DNA from: Arenibacter arenosicollis
Lineage (GTDB): Bacteria; Bacteroidota; Bacteroidia; Flavobacteriales; Flavobacteriaceae
Length of the DNA: 64,000 bases
NCBI RefSeq assembly: GCF_014397245.1
Contig: NZ_JACLHY010000006.1
Location: 124,001 to 188,000, forward strand
Direction: 5' to 3'
The notes beneath the pieces were generated by a model. That model had not been told where the DNA came from and did no database searches. It worked only from the letters and a program-made list of their open reading frames with translations. Each line of letters starts with the position of its first letter. Within the stretch, counting starts at the first letter, position 1. Below are positions 26,874-36,320 of the stretch, one piece after another. Made by a program: the position numbers and the translations under genes.

Positions 26874-27653
26874 CTATTTAAACAAAAGATATTCTATTAC
26901 CGTATCATTAAAAAATTGCGGTTGCTCAACATTCACCACATGCCCACAGTTCTGGACTACGATCAACTCAGAGGTTTTATGGTCCATAACTATTTGTTTA
27001 ATGGTAGGCAAGAACAGATAATCCTCTGCTCCCATTACATAGAGCGTAGGAATCTTTATATCCACTGTTCTGAAAAAATGCAGTAACGGATTAATTTCCG
27101 AAGTCAACTTAAACCATCGAATAAATTCCTTTTGATATAATTTCTTGGCCTCCCGAACAAAAAGTGACCGAGATTCCTTATGGTTCTTGTTCGGCATAAT
27201 CACAAAGGCAAAAAACGTATACAGCCATAAATAAGGAACTATGGATTTTAATATAACACCCAACCTCATCAGTATTTGGGACCTTAGGTTCAATTTCATA
27301 ATGGCACCCCCCATAATCATACTTTCCACCCTATGTGGATGCTTTTCAGCCAAATTCCGAATTAAAATGGTACCTAAGGAAATTCCAATAAAATGGGATC
27401 TTTCAATTTTTTCATAATTGATAACCTCCAAAATATCCTCGGTTATATTATCAAAGGTATACTTATCCTTAAAGGCGTCCGTAAAATGTGGTTTAGAGTT
27501 TCCATGCCCCCTAAGGTCCAAAAGCAGTACATTAAAATGTTTTTTAAATTCCCTTAACTGCTTGTACCAAATAGTAGAGCTACCTCCTGCACCATGTACA
27601 AAAGTCACCCATTTAGTAGACGTATTATGGATATGTGTATTATAACTGATCAA
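26874..27653 (-). CDS. Alpha/beta hydrolase
   Basis: The 259-residue protein has the full hydrolase set: oxyanion HGAGGSS near 20-26, the nucleophile elbow GISLG, an acid in VMGAEDYLFLP and the histidine in NCGHVVNVEQP. No signal peptide. A lid-like insertion (about 125-190) is rich in aromatic and hydrophobic residues. Substrate unknown. The start appears to be TTG at 27653, as the ATG at 27660 is out of frame. Confidence 0.85.
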   Translation of the reverse strand: MISYNTHIHNTSTKWVTFVHGAGGSSTIWYKQLREFKKHFNVLLLDLRGHGNSKPHFTDAFKDKYTFDNITEDILEVINYEKIERSHFIGISLGTILIRNLAEKHPHRVESMIMGGAIMKLNLRSQILMRLGVILKSIVPYLWLYTFFAFVIMPNKNHKESRSLFVREAKKLYQKEFIRWFKLTSEINPLLHFFRTVDIKIPTLYVMGAEDYLFLPTIKQIVMDHKTSELIVVQNCGHVVNVEQPQFFNDTVIEYLLFK

Positions 27654-27815
27654 TATACATTTTTTATAAAAGTAGCATTAATTTCGACATCCTTTATAAG
27701 GCTTAAAAATTTCGAAATATACCATTGGTATTAACCCAAGGTTAAAAAATAGATAAATTACCTGATTATTAGACCAATACCCCCTTATTGAACGGACATA
27801 GACCTTGTTTCTATT

Positions 27816-27823
27816 TATATTTG
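27816..27823 (+). promoter_or_regulatory. -7 box of the small gene at 27837
   Basis: TATATTTG is a full match to TAnnTTTG and lies 13 bases before the ATG at 27837. Confidence 0.55.
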
Positions 27824-27836
27824 TAAAAAAAAGTTT

Positions 27837-28031
27837 ATGAAAAATCAATATTGCAAAGTGGGCTCAATAACACCTATGGGCAATGGCACCGACGAAATAA
27901 ACCTACTGGAGCATCAATACCAAAGTTTTATGGAGAAGGCATCAAGCAAAAAAAATTCAGATACGAAACTTGCCGAATTTTTCGAATTGAAAGCCATGAA
28001 AATTCAAAAAATAATCCAAAACCTGGTTTAA
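27837..28031 (+). CDS. Small protein, weakly like the Lacal_2735 family
   Basis: The predicted protein has 64 residues. The C-terminal half (LLEHQYQSFMEKASSKKNSDTKLAEFFELKAMKIQKII) looks like the short helical Lacal_2735-type proteins of flavobacteria in spacing and charge, by memory only. It has its own -7 box at 27816-27823 and ends eight bases before the convergent pyrF. Function unknown. Confidence 0.55.
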   Translation: MKNQYCKVGSITPMGNGTDEINLLEHQYQSFMEKASSKKNSDTKLAEFFELKAMKIQKIIQNLV

Positions 28032-28039
28032 TAAATACC

Positions 28040-28858
28040 CTAGCGTTTTTTTAGCTCCATACTCATTTCCAACTGCATCTCTTTGGCTTTTTCAGCCGAC
28101 GCCTGCGCAAAATCCAATTGGTCCGAGGCGTAAATGATTCCTCTTGAAGAATTTACCAAAAGACCAACATTTTTACTCATTCCATATTTACACACTTCGG
28201 ACAAACTGCCGCCTTGTGCCCCAACTCCTGGAACTAGCAGAAAACTCTCAGGAATAATTTTCCTTATTTCTGTCAAAAAAGTCGCCTTTGTAGCCCCGAC
28301 TACGTACATCAGGTTTTCCGAATTTTCATATGATTTGGAAACCTCCAAAACCTCTTTATACAGCTCCCTGCCATTAACCATTTTGGTCTGAAAATCGAAC
28401 GCTCCCATATTGGAAGTAAGTGCCAACAGTATGGTATGCTTATCCTTAAAAGCCAAAAATGGCTCTACGGAGTCCCTTCCCATATATGGAGCAATAGTTA
28501 CCGAATCGAAACCCAAATCTTCAAAAAATGCTTTGGCATATCTCGTGGAAGTGTTCCCTATATCGCCACGTTTGGCGTCTGCGATAGTAAATATTTCGGG
28601 ATAATTGCTATTTAAATAGTCGATAGTTTTTTCCAATGCCTGCCATCCCTTTATTCCGTATGCCTCATAAAAGGCCGTATTGGGCTTATAGGCAACACAT
28701 AAGTGGTGCGTAGCATCGATAATGGCCTTGTTAAAAGCAAAAATGGGGTCATCCTGATCCAATAGATGCTTGGGAATCTTATCCAAGTCGGTATCCAAAC
28801 CAATACAAAGAAAGGATTCCTTTTTTTGAATCTGTTCTACTAAAAACTGAGTGGTCAT
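28040..28858 (-). CDS. pyrF: Orotidine 5'-phosphate decarboxylase
   Basis: The 272-residue enzyme makes UMP from OMP, the last step of pyrimidine synthesis. It has the type 2 form of the family: [13 protein letters not shown] near the start, catalytic [13 protein letters not shown] and the phosphate-binding [11 protein letters not shown]. The gene follows prfA by five bases and should be on the same transcript. Confidence 0.96.
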   Translation of the reverse strand: MTTQFLVEQIQKKESFLCIGLDTDLDKIPKHLLDQDDPIFAFNKAIIDATHHLCVAYKPNTAFYEAYGIKGWQALEKTIDYLNSNYPEIFTIADAKRGDIGNTSTRYAKAFFEDLGFDSVTIAPYMGRDSVEPFLAFKDKHTILLALTSNMGAFDFQTKMVNGRELYKEVLEVSKSYENSENLMYVVGATKATFLTEIRKIIPESFLLVPGVGAQGGSLSEVCKYGMSKNVGLLVNSSRGIIYASDQLDFAQASAEKAKEMQLEMSMELKKR

Positions 28859-28863
28859 AGGAA

Positions 28864-29940
28864 TTAAAATATCTCAGAGGCTTCTTTTAGTTTCTCCGTA
28901 TTCTCAACCAAACTTAATTCGTCTATGATACGTTGAATGTCCCCGTTAATAATGTTTTGCAAGTCGTAAAGCGTTAAGCCGATCCTATGGTCCGTAACCC
29001 TACCCTGCGGGTAATTGTAGGTTCTAATTTTGGCGGAACGGTCACCACTGCTCACTTGGGAGTTTCTCTTGGCAGCATCTTCCTCCTGTTTTTTCGCCAA
29101 TTCCATATCATACAACCGCGAGCGCAATACTTTAAATGCCTTTTCCTTGTTTTTGTGCTGTGATTTCTGATCTTGACACTGTGCAACAAGTCCCGTTGGA
29201 AGGTGGGTTAAACGCACAGCGGAATAGGTTGTGTTCACAGATTGACCTCCTGGTCCTGATGAACAGAAAAAATCTATTCGGACTTCTTTGGGGTCGATCT
29301 GTACATCAAAATCTTCTGCCTCTGGAAGCACCATTACGGTGGCGGCACTGGTATGCACCCTACCCTGGGTTTCGGTCTGTGGAACTCGTTGAACGCGGTG
29401 AACTCCAGCTTCAAACTTGAGGGTACCATATACATCCTCTCCAGTTACCTCGAACTGAATTTCTTTATACCCTCCACTTGTTCCCTCACTTAGGTCAATA
29501 ACATTGGTTTTCCACCCTTTGGATTCACAATATTTAGTGTACATTCTAAAAAGATCACCTGCAAAAATACTGGCTTCATCACCACCCGTACCCGCGCGCA
29601 CCTCTACTACTACGTTTTTGGAGTCTTCAGGATCTTTGGGTATCAACATCAATTTAATTTCCTCCTCCAATACTGGTAATTTTTCCTTGGCCTCCTCCAA
29701 CTGCATTTTGGCCATATCTACCATTTCCCGATCACTGCCATCGGCCAAAATCTCTTCTGCCTCAGAAATATTATTGGTAAGCTCTAAATAAAGAGTTCTC
29801 TTATCCACTAACTGTTTTAAGTCCTTATATTCCTTATTAAGTGCCACATAACGCTTCTGGTCAGAGATAATACCAGGCTGAATTATAAGGTCCGAAACCT
29901 CATCAAAACGTTGCTTTACTATGTTTAATTTATCTATCAT
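28864..29940 (-). CDS. prfA: Peptide chain release factor 1
   Basis: The 358-residue protein ends translation at UAA and UAG. It shows the peptidyl-hydrolase loop GPGGQSVN and the flanking FFCSSG; the family end reads [15 protein letters not shown] chose the ATG at 29940, giving [14 protein letters not shown], the normal family start; the longer frame to 29985 adds 15 non-conserved residues. It leads the prfA-pyrF pair. Confidence 0.96.
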   Translation of the reverse strand: MIDKLNIVKQRFDEVSDLIIQPGIISDQKRYVALNKEYKDLKQLVDKRTLYLELTNNISEAEEILADGSDREMVDMAKMQLEEAKEKLPVLEEEIKLMLIPKDPEDSKNVVVEVRAGTGGDEASIFAGDLFRMYTKYCESKGWKTNVIDLSEGTSGGYKEIQFEVTGEDVYGTLKFEAGVHRVQRVPQTETQGRVHTSAATVMVLPEAEDFDVQIDPKEVRIDFFCSSGPGGQSVNTTYSAVRLTHLPTGLVAQCQDQKSQHKNKEKAFKVLRSRLYDMELAKKQEEDAAKRNSQVSSGDRSAKIRTYNYPQGRVTDHRIGLTLYDLQNIINGDIQRIIDELSLVENTEKLKEASEIF

Positions 29941-29972
29941 ATACAATCTACACTTGGACTGCGAATTTACGA

Positions 29973-29980
29973 TAATTTTG
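29973..29980 (+). promoter_or_regulatory. -7 box of the small ABC gene pair
   Basis: TAATTTTG matches TAnnTTTG; a TTG lies 16 bases upstream at 29954-29956 and may be the -33 element. The ATG is at 30007. Confidence 0.5.
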
Positions 29981-30006
29981 TACATTTAAGCATATCCTAT
30001 TAAGAG

Positions 30007-30330
30007 ATGAATTCAATTTTCAATTTTAGAACCTATCAATTGAGTTTTCTCTTTGCCAAACCGTATCTCTGGATATCCTTTATGTTAACCGTTTTTATGC
30101 TGTTTAGCGGTAAGCTTATTTTTAAGATTTCCCACCCAATAATAATGGTCCTAAGTTCCAAAATTTTGTTCTACTTAGGCGTCTTTCTATTTTATTTTGA
30201 AATTGGCCTGCGAAAGCGTTTAACGTTTTATCAAAATTTCGGTGTATCAAAAACAGTCCTTTTTGTTCTGGCATTATTGTTCGATATTATCATTACCACG
30301 GCATTTATAAACCTTATCCATTTATTTTGA
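30007..30330 (+). CDS. Small membrane protein partnered with an ABC ATPase
   Basis: The 107-residue hydrophobic protein has three predicted helices (about 22-38, 43-66 and 81-106) separated by a basic loop, LRKRLTFYQNFGVS, that could be the ATPase contact. Its stop codon overlaps the start of the ATPase gene (TTGA), which points to a stable partnership. I recognise no family. It is far smaller than normal ABC membrane subunits. Confidence 0.75.
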   Translation: MNSIFNFRTYQLSFLFAKPYLWISFMLTVFMLFSGKLIFKISHPIIMVLSSKILFYLGVFLFYFEIGLRKRLTFYQNFGVSKTVLFVLALLFDIIITTAFINLIHLF

Positions 30331-30989
30331 TATTGGAAATAGACAGTGTTGACTTGGAATTCGACGGAAAAAAGGTCCTATACGGTATTTATATAAAGTC
30401 TGAAAAAGGAAAAGTTACCGGAATCCTCGGAAGAAATGGCAGTGGAAAAACTTGCTTTTTGAGAATTCTGTTCGGTGACTTACAACCAAAATACAAGAAC
30501 ATCCGCAGCAATGAAATGTGCTTCCCTAAACCTTTGTACCAAACAGGTATAATTGGTTACCTGCCCCAATATCCACTTTTGCCAAAGAATTTAAAAATCA
30601 ATTTGGTATTTAAGTTATTTAATGTTTCCTGGGAGTCCTTTACCGGCCATTTCCAAAGTTTTAAAATATATGGCAATGCAAAGATCAAAGATCTGTCCTC
30701 AGGAGAGATCAGGGTTATTGAAGCCTATTTAATACTTCTGTCCCAAAAAGAAATTATACTACTGGACGAACCATTTTCCTTTATTGCCCCACTATTTGTA
30801 GAGAAATTCAAAACATTGATCAACGTGGTAAAAAAGACAAGTATTATTATTTTAACCGATCACTTCTATGAGGATATTATGGAGGTAAGTGATACCATCT
30901 ATCTTCTTAAAAATGGATGTTCAAAAGAAATAGTAGAAAAAGAAGAACTTGTTAACGAGGGTTATTTGAACAAGGGATTAATCGAATAA
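30327..30989 (+). CDS. ABC transporter ATP-binding protein
   Basis: The 220-residue ATPase has Walker A GRNGSGKT near 35-42, signature LSSGE, Walker B IILLDEPFS and the switch histidine in LTDHFYED. The start is TTG at 30327, overlapping the stop of the small membrane protein gene; TTG at 30333 is the alternative. The 3' end overlaps the convergent ApbE gene by 12 bases. Transport direction and substrate unknown. Confidence 0.9.
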   Translation: MILEIDSVDLEFDGKKVLYGIYIKSEKGKVTGILGRNGSGKTCFLRILFGDLQPKYKNIRSNEMCFPKPLYQTGIIGYLPQYPLLPKNLKINLVFKLFNVSWESFTGHFQSFKIYGNAKIKDLSSGEIRVIEAYLILLSQKEIILLDEPFSFIAPLFVEKFKTLINVVKKTSIIILTDHFYEDIMEVSDTIYLLKNGCSKEIVEKEELVNEGYLNKGLIE

Positions 30990-31964
30990 AATACCGCTAC
31001 TTTTGTGCATCTTATTATTATCATCCACAATAATTACCTCTGTCCCTTTTATTTGATTTATCAACGCCATTCCCGAATCCAGGCCAAGTACAAAAATTGC
31101 CGTAGCCAAGGCATCTGACCATTCTGCGGTTTTGGAAAAAACAGAAACACTATTTATACCTGTCGTAGGAAGACCAGATCGGGGATCTAAAATATGTGAG
31201 TATTTCTTTCCGTCAAAGGAAATAAATTTATCATAACTCTCTGAGGTAGCTACTGAAGATTCCAAAACTGGTAGCCAGGAAAATATCTTATCCTTACTGA
31301 GCGGATTGGCTATACCGATCAACCATTTTTCTCCTGTAGCCTTTGTTCCCCAAGTGGTAAGATCTCCAGAAGCATTGATAACTCCGGCACGAACCTGCTT
31401 TTCCACCATCAGTTCTTTGGCCTTATCCGCGGCATAGCCCTTAGCTATAGCGCCCAAGCCAATCTTCATACCCTTCAATTGTAAAAATACCGAATGATCG
31501 TCCTCATTGAGGATAATTTTCCTGTAACCTACCTTACTTACGGACTGTTTAATTTGTTCCTTGGTAGGCTTATATTTCATAGAGCCGTCAAATTTCCAAA
31601 TTTTATCCAGCCCGGAAAATGTAATATCAAAAGCGCCATCGGTAATTTCAGAAATTTGATTTGCCCGTTCTATTAGCTTAAATAATTCCACACTAACCTT
31701 AACCGGTTTTATACCTGCATTTCTATTTATCTCTGAGGTTTCCGATTCTTTGTCCCAAGAAGACATCAGTTTTTCTATCCTTTTAATTTCAGATACGGCC
31801 TCCTCTATATTTATATACCCTATTTCCTCGTTATCGGCAACTATGGTAATATCAAATTTTTCGCCCATCAAGGTAACGGTTCGTTGAACAGTAACGAACT
31901 TTTGTTCTTGAGCATGGCCCATTAGCGCCATCCAACATAAAATAAGAGAAAACAAAACCCTCAC
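30978..31964 (-). CDS. apbE: FAD:protein FMN transferase
   Basis: The 328-residue exported enzyme attaches FMN to Thr or Ser of partner proteins outside the cytoplasm. It has a signal peptide (cut near GHAQ) and the family motifs MGEKFDI, LGAIAKGYAADKA, GVINASGDLTTWG, SDALATAIFVLG. It starts with GTG at 31964, overlapping the stop of the upstream 75-residue frame (GTGA). No obvious flavinylation target lies nearby. Confidence 0.95.
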   Translation of the reverse strand: MRVLFSLILCWMALMGHAQEQKFVTVQRTVTLMGEKFDITIVADNEEIGYINIEEAVSEIKRIEKLMSSWDKESETSEINRNAGIKPVKVSVELFKLIERANQISEITDGAFDITFSGLDKIWKFDGSMKYKPTKEQIKQSVSKVGYRKIILNEDDHSVFLQLKGMKIGLGAIAKGYAADKAKELMVEKQVRAGVINASGDLTTWGTKATGEKWLIGIANPLSKDKIFSWLPVLESSVATSESYDKFISFDGKKYSHILDPRSGLPTTGINSVSVFSKTAEWSDALATAIFVLGLDSGMALINQIKGTEVIIVDDNNKMHKSSGILFD

Positions 31965-32188
31965 CCTAAAACGAAGTTAAAAGTTGAACTATTTTCCTTC
32001 CTAAAATTAAAAAGTGAATCGCCATCTTTAGATTTCAATTCACGAAGTAACAACCAATAAAAATTAACCTTTGCCCTCTTCAGAAACCTATGGTTATTAT
32101 TAGAGCGAATAATTCCAATTCCTAAAAAAGGAAGTATCCAAAAGGCATATAGTAAGGGTGTGCAGAATGATTTTATGGTAAAATTCAT
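31961..32188 (-). CDS. Small basic membrane-associated protein upstream of apbE
   Basis: The predicted protein has 75 residues: a hydrophobic stretch near 9-27 (CTPLLYAFWILPFLGIGII), then a basic tail. It sits between the Rieske gene (30 bases upstream) and apbE (GTGA overlap), so translation coupling supports a real gene. I recognise no family. It could be an accessory of the redox pair. Confidence 0.55.
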   Translation of the reverse strand: MNFTIKSFCTPLLYAFWILPFLGIGIIRSNNNHRFLKRAKVNFYWLLLRELKSKDGDSLFNFRKENSSTFNFVLG

Positions 32189-32218
32189 GAAAGAAAGTAG
32201 GTTATAAATCAGATTTGA

Positions 32219-32662
32219 TTATTCAAATACGCGAAGAATCTGCCCATTCAACTCCGTTTTAAATATTTTCAGTGGTTTGGCAACATCATTACCTATTTGA
32301 TTTAATGGAGTTCCGGTCTGACTAAAGCGTGAACCATGTGTAGAGCAGTGAAAAATACCACCATCTTCTGCTTTAAACCTTACCTCATCGGTTTGTTGAT
32401 GACTGCATATCTGACTTGCGGCCACAAAATTACCTTCCAAGTTTTTTACAACCACCACAAAATTTTTCAAAATAAAGTCACCGTTATTTTTCAATTTAGC
32501 TCCCTCTGCCGAACTTAAATCAATAGTAAAATCCACCCCTATTGGTATGGGTTTGGGATCTATAACTTCACCACTATCGGATGAACAACCATGTAAGCAG
32601 GGAAAAGTAAGGGCAAATGCCGCTCCGGTACCTAAAGTCCTTAAAAACTGCTTTCTTTCCAT
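32219..32662 (-). CDS. Rieske 2Fe-2S lipoprotein
   Basis: The 147-residue protein starts MERKQFLRTLGTGAAFALTFPCLHGCSS, a lipoprotein-like or Tat-like leader. The Rieske ligands are visible as CSHQQ and CSTHGSRF, giving Cys-x-His and Cys-x-x-His. Genes of this kind act in electron transfer at the outer face of the inner membrane. It precedes the small protein and apbE in one probable operon; no cytochrome b partner is nearby. Confidence 0.9.
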   Translation of the reverse strand: MERKQFLRTLGTGAAFALTFPCLHGCSSDSGEVIDPKPIPIGVDFTIDLSSAEGAKLKNNGDFILKNFVVVVKNLEGNFVAASQICSHQQTDEVRFKAEDGGIFHCSTHGSRFSQTGTPLNQIGNDVAKPLKIFKTELNGQILRVFE

Positions 32663-32711
32663 AACGTAATTTCTTTATAAAACAACGTAGGAAAAAGGGT
32701 ATTCGTATACC

Positions 32712-33890
32712 TTAATACACAAAGGTACCGAACTCGCTTTCAATTGTGAGTTTTTTAACAGAATTGGCTTCCACTTTACCCACAATTTGTGCAGACACTC
32801 CGTAACTTTCCGAGATGGAGATAATGTCACTGGCAATGGATGGATCCACATACAGTTCCAACCTATGTCCACAGTTAAAAACTTGGTACATCTCCTTCCA
32901 GTCTGTTCCCGATTGTTCCTGAATTAATTTAAACAATGGTGGAACTGGAAATAAATTATCTTTTATAATATGGAGGTTTTCCACAAAATGAAGGATTTTG
33001 GTCTGTGCCCCTCCACTACAGTGTACCATTCCGTGAATATCACCAGCTTTATATTTGTAAAGTATTTTTTTAACTATTGGTGCATAGGTACGGGTTGGCG
33101 ACAATACTAATTTTCCGGCATTCAAGGGTGAGTTGGGAACCTCATCGGTCAATTTTACATTACCGGAATACACTAAATCCTCAGGCACTGCTGCATCATA
33201 ACTTTCAGGATATTTCTCTGCTAAGTATTTTGCAAAAACATCATGTCTGGCAGAGGTAAGCCCATTGCTTCCCATACCGCCATTATATTCCTTTTCGTAA
33301 CTGGCCTGTCCAGAAGAGGACAATCCAACAATTACATCCCCGGCCTTAATATTGGCATTATTGATCACCTTAGTCCGTTTCAATCTTGCTGTTACGGTGG
33401 AATCCACGATTATGGTCCGTACCAAATCTCCTACATCTGCAGTTTCCCCACCAGTAGATCTAATTGTAATTCCGTGTTTTTCCAAATCCTCGATCAGCTC
33501 TTCCGTACCATTGATTATAGCGGATAAAACCTCTCCAGGAATTAAATTTTTATTTCTCCCAATGGTAGAGGACAACATGATATTGTCCGTAGCCCCAACG
33601 CATATAAGATCATCAATATTCATAATCAAGGCATCTTGGGCTATTCCCTTCCAAACTGTGACATCTCCGGTCTCTTTCCAATACATATAGGCCAAGGAAG
33701 ATTTGGTTCCGGCCCCATCTGCATGCATTACCAAACAGTAATCATTGTCATTGGTAAGGTAATCGGGCACAATTTTGCAAAAGGCTTGCGGAAATAAGCC
33801 TTTATCAATATTTTTTATGGCATTGTGCACGTCTTCTTTGGAAGCAGAAACCCCTCTTTGATCGTATCTTTTGCTGTTGGATGAGCTCAT
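32712..33890 (-). CDS. purM: AIR synthase (phosphoribosylformylglycinamidine cyclo-ligase)
   Basis: The 392-residue enzyme closes the imidazole ring in purine synthesis. The ATP-grasp-like PurM core is visible: RYDQRGVSASKEDV, DGAGTKSSLAYMYW, GIAQDALIMNIDDLICVGATDNIMLSSTIGRN and STGGETADVGDLVRT. It is longer than E. coli PurM (345), as in other Bacteroidota, where annotation often reads AIR synthase related. It has its own -7 box at 33907-33914. Confidence 0.9.
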   Translation of the reverse strand: MSSSNSKRYDQRGVSASKEDVHNAIKNIDKGLFPQAFCKIVPDYLTNDNDYCLVMHADGAGTKSSLAYMYWKETGDVTVWKGIAQDALIMNIDDLICVGATDNIMLSSTIGRNKNLIPGEVLSAIINGTEELIEDLEKHGITIRSTGGETADVGDLVRTIIVDSTVTARLKRTKVINNANIKAGDVIVGLSSSGQASYEKEYNGGMGSNGLTSARHDVFAKYLAEKYPESYDAAVPEDLVYSGNVKLTDEVPNSPLNAGKLVLSPTRTYAPIVKKILYKYKAGDIHGMVHCSGGAQTKILHFVENLHIIKDNLFPVPPLFKLIQEQSGTDWKEMYQVFNCGHRLELYVDPSIASDIISISESYGVSAQIVGKVEANSVKKLTIESEFGTFVY

Positions 33891-33906
33891 GAATATAAGT
33901 TTGCGA

Positions 33907-33914
33907 CAAAAATA
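33907..33914 (-). promoter_or_regulatory. -7 box of purM
   Basis: On the minus strand TATTTTTG, a full match to TAnnTTTG, 17 bases before the ATG. It lies between the gene and the terminator of the type III glutamine synthetase. Confidence 0.6.
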
Positions 33915-33924
33915 GTGGAATCCA

Positions 33925-33954
33925 TAAAAAAAAGCCCATAAATTGTGGGCTTTT
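33925..33954 (-). terminator. Terminator of the type III glutamine synthetase gene
   Basis: On the minus strand AAAAGCCCA and TGGGCTTTT pair over 9 bp, followed by more T. It separates the gene from purM. Confidence 0.85.
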
Positions 33955-33979
33955 AATCCAATATTTTATAAACTACCAA

Positions 33980-36166
33980 TTATTTAATGAACAACAGTTC
34001 CCTATATTTGGTAAGGGGCCAGTATTCGTCTCCTACCACTTGCTCCAATTTATCGCAATGGTAGCGTATTTCATCAAAATAAGGGCGCACATTGTCACAG
34101 TAGGCAAAGGCTTTCTTGTTTATATCCGACATATTATTGGCTTTTTTTCTTTCATCCACCATAGCATCGGTCTTAATTTTTATGGCACGGATATGTTCTG
34201 AAATTCGTTCAACAATGTCCAATTGACTTTCTGACATTTTTTTATGGGCGGCACCATATATCTCTTTTAGACCTACCACGTTTTTTATCAATTTATTCTG
34301 ATATTCCACGGCAGCCGGAATTATATATCCGTAGGCAAGCTCAGTAAAGACCCTACCTTCTATCTGAATGTGGAGGATATATTCCTCCAATTCCACCTCC
34401 TGTCGAACCCTTACCTCTATTTCACTAAGAACGTTCATAGACTTGAACAATGCCAAGCTTTCTTTGGAAGTAAGTACCTGTAATGCCTGAGGGGTATTCT
34501 TATTATTGCTCAAGCCACGGGATTTTGCCTCATTTTCCCAGGCTTCACTGTAACCATCTCCCTCGAACCTAATCCTTTTGGAGGTTTTAATATATTCCCG
34601 AAGCACATTGAAAATGGCTTCATCCTTTTTAAGTCCTTTCTTGTCCACCAATTGATCCACCTCTTTCTTGAAGGCAATAAGCTGTTTGGCCACAATGGTA
34701 TTTAGAACGGTCATTGGCTTGGCACAATTGGATTTGGAACCTACCCCGCGCATTTCAAATTTATTTCCCGTAAATGCAAATGGAGAGGTGCGATTGCGAT
34801 CCGTATTGTCCAATAAAATTTCCGGGATTTTACCAACCACGTTCAACTTTAATTCCGTCTTTTCCTCAGGAGATAATTTCCCTTTGGTAACACCTTCCAA
34901 TTCATTTAAGACCTCATTTAATTGTTCCCCGATAAAGATCGACAGGATGGCTGGTGGAGCTTCGTTGGCCCCCAATCTATGGTCGTTGCTTGCAGAAGCT
35001 ATGGAAGAACGCAATAATTCCTCATAATTATCCACGGCCTTTATAGTATTCACGAAAAAAGTTAAAAACTGAAGGTTTTTCATGGGAGTAGACCCAGGAC
35101 TAAGCAAATTAACACCGGTATCGGTAGCCAAAGACCAATTGTTATGCTTTCCCGAACCGTTTATATCCTTGAAGGGCTTTTCATGGAAAAGCACTTTAAA
35201 GAAGTGTTTATCAGCAATCTTTTCCATCACATCCATCAGCAATAGATTGTGATCTACCGCTAAATTGGTTTCCTCAAATATTGGCGCCAATTCAAACTGG
35301 TTGGGTGCTACTTCATTATGCCTTGTTTTAACGGGAATACCCAATTTGGTACACTCCATTTCCAAATCCTTCATGAAATTCAACACCCGATTCGGAATAA
35401 CCCCAAAATAATGATCATCCAATTGTTGGCCTTTTGCCGCAGAATGTCCTACCAATGTTCGGCCGGCCAAACTTATATCGGGCCGTGAAAATGCCAAGGA
35501 TTTATCTATTAAAAAATATTCCTGTTCCCATCCCAAGGTAGCATAAACTTTAGTCACATTTTTATCAAAGTACTTTGCAACGGCAGTAGCGGCTTCGTCC
35601 ATTGCGCCCAAAGCCCTTAGCAGAGGGGCCTTATTATCCAGGGCCTCCCCGGTATATGCCACGAATACAGTGGGTATACATAGGGTGGTACCATATAAAA
35701 ATGCAGGCGATGTTGGATCCCAGGCGGTATAGCCCCTAGCTTCAAAAGTATTGCGAATACCCCCATTAGGAAAACTGGAAGCATCGGACTCTTGCTGTAC
35801 CAACTGGCCTCCACCAAACTTTTCCATTACTCTACCCTCAGGTGAAAAATCGAAAAATGCATCGTGTTTTTCCGCAGTTGCCCCGGTAAGAGGTTGAAAC
35901 CAATGGGTATAGTGTGTAGCTCCCATAGATATAGCCCATGTTTTCATTCCCTCCGCCACCTGATCGGCAACTTTTCTATCTATTTTGGCACCGGATACTA
36001 CAGCAGCCTTCACTCTATCATATGCATCTTTGGTCAAGTATTGCAACATTCGTTCCTCGTTGAACACGTTCACTCCAAAATATTCTGAACGCCTCCCGGT
36101 CTCCTCAATTTCTAATTTACTCCTAGTATGGCTGTTAGCTATGGCATTAAACCTTTGATTTGACAT
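33980..36166 (-). CDS. glnN: Glutamine synthetase type III
   Basis: The 728-residue enzyme makes glutamine from glutamate, ammonia and ATP. The length and motifs are those of GSIII: LGWEQEYFLID, FGVIPNRVLNFM, PVKTRHNEVAPNQFELAPIFEETNLAVDHNLLLM, GSGKHNNWSLAT and SNDHRLGANEAPPAIL. It is divergent from a type II enzyme, with a 196-base control region between. Its -7 box at 36181-36188 leaves a leader of only a few bases. Confidence 0.96.
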   Translation of the reverse strand: MSNQRFNAIANSHTRSKLEIEETGRRSEYFGVNVFNEERMLQYLTKDAYDRVKAAVVSGAKIDRKVADQVAEGMKTWAISMGATHYTHWFQPLTGATAEKHDAFFDFSPEGRVMEKFGGGQLVQQESDASSFPNGGIRNTFEARGYTAWDPTSPAFLYGTTLCIPTVFVAYTGEALDNKAPLLRALGAMDEAATAVAKYFDKNVTKVYATLGWEQEYFLIDKSLAFSRPDISLAGRTLVGHSAAKGQQLDDHYFGVIPNRVLNFMKDLEMECTKLGIPVKTRHNEVAPNQFELAPIFEETNLAVDHNLLLMDVMEKIADKHFFKVLFHEKPFKDINGSGKHNNWSLATDTGVNLLSPGSTPMKNLQFLTFFVNTIKAVDNYEELLRSSIASASNDHRLGANEAPPAILSIFIGEQLNEVLNELEGVTKGKLSPEEKTELKLNVVGKIPEILLDNTDRNRTSPFAFTGNKFEMRGVGSKSNCAKPMTVLNTIVAKQLIAFKKEVDQLVDKKGLKKDEAIFNVLREYIKTSKRIRFEGDGYSEAWENEAKSRGLSNNKNTPQALQVLTSKESLALFKSMNVLSEIEVRVRQEVELEEYILHIQIEGRVFTELAYGYIIPAAVEYQNKLIKNVVGLKEIYGAAHKKMSESQLDIVERISEHIRAIKIKTDAMVDERKKANNMSDINKKAFAYCDNVRPYFDEIRYHCDKLEQVVGDEYWPLTKYRELLFIK

Positions 36167-36180
36167 AAATACTTTTTTGA

Positions 36181-36188
36181 CAAAAATA
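36181..36188 (-). promoter_or_regulatory. -7 box of the type III glutamine synthetase gene
   Basis: On the minus strand TATTTTTG, the same octamer as at glnK and the type II gene, 14 bases before the ATG at 36166. Confidence 0.6.
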
Positions 36189-36234
36189 ACAATTCATTAA
36201 AATAAACCACAAAAAATAACTATTTAATAATTTA

Positions 36235-36253
36235 CCCCATAAAAAATAGGGGG
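36235..36253. promoter_or_regulatory. Candidate nitrogen operator (strong palindrome) between the glutamine synthetases
   Basis: CCCCATAAAAAATAGGGGG matches the glnK operator at 18 of 19 positions. It lies near -90 of the type II gene and near -69 of the type III gene. A weaker copy at 36286-36304 is 51 bp away, and a still weaker half-site, CCACAAAAAATA at 36207-36218, is 31 bp away on the other side. Confidence 0.65.
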
Positions 36254-36285
36254 TTCAAAAAAAATAACAACATTATCAGCATTTA

Positions 36286-36304
36286 ACCCACTAAAAAATG
36301 GCGT
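36286..36304 (+). promoter_or_regulatory. Weak copy of the nitrogen palindrome at the type II glutamine synthetase promoter
   Basis: ACCCACTAAAAAATGGCGT keeps the left arm and A tract of the strong motif. It lies about 25 bases upstream of the -7 box at 36321-36328, the same place that the strong copy holds at glnK. Confidence 0.5.
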
Positions 36305-36320
36305 ATATGACGAAAATTAT

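Noticed and set aside
26808-27086. A 92-codon plus-strand frame after the DUF4197 terminator
   Set aside because: Most of it is antisense to the alpha/beta hydrolase gene and it has no family look.
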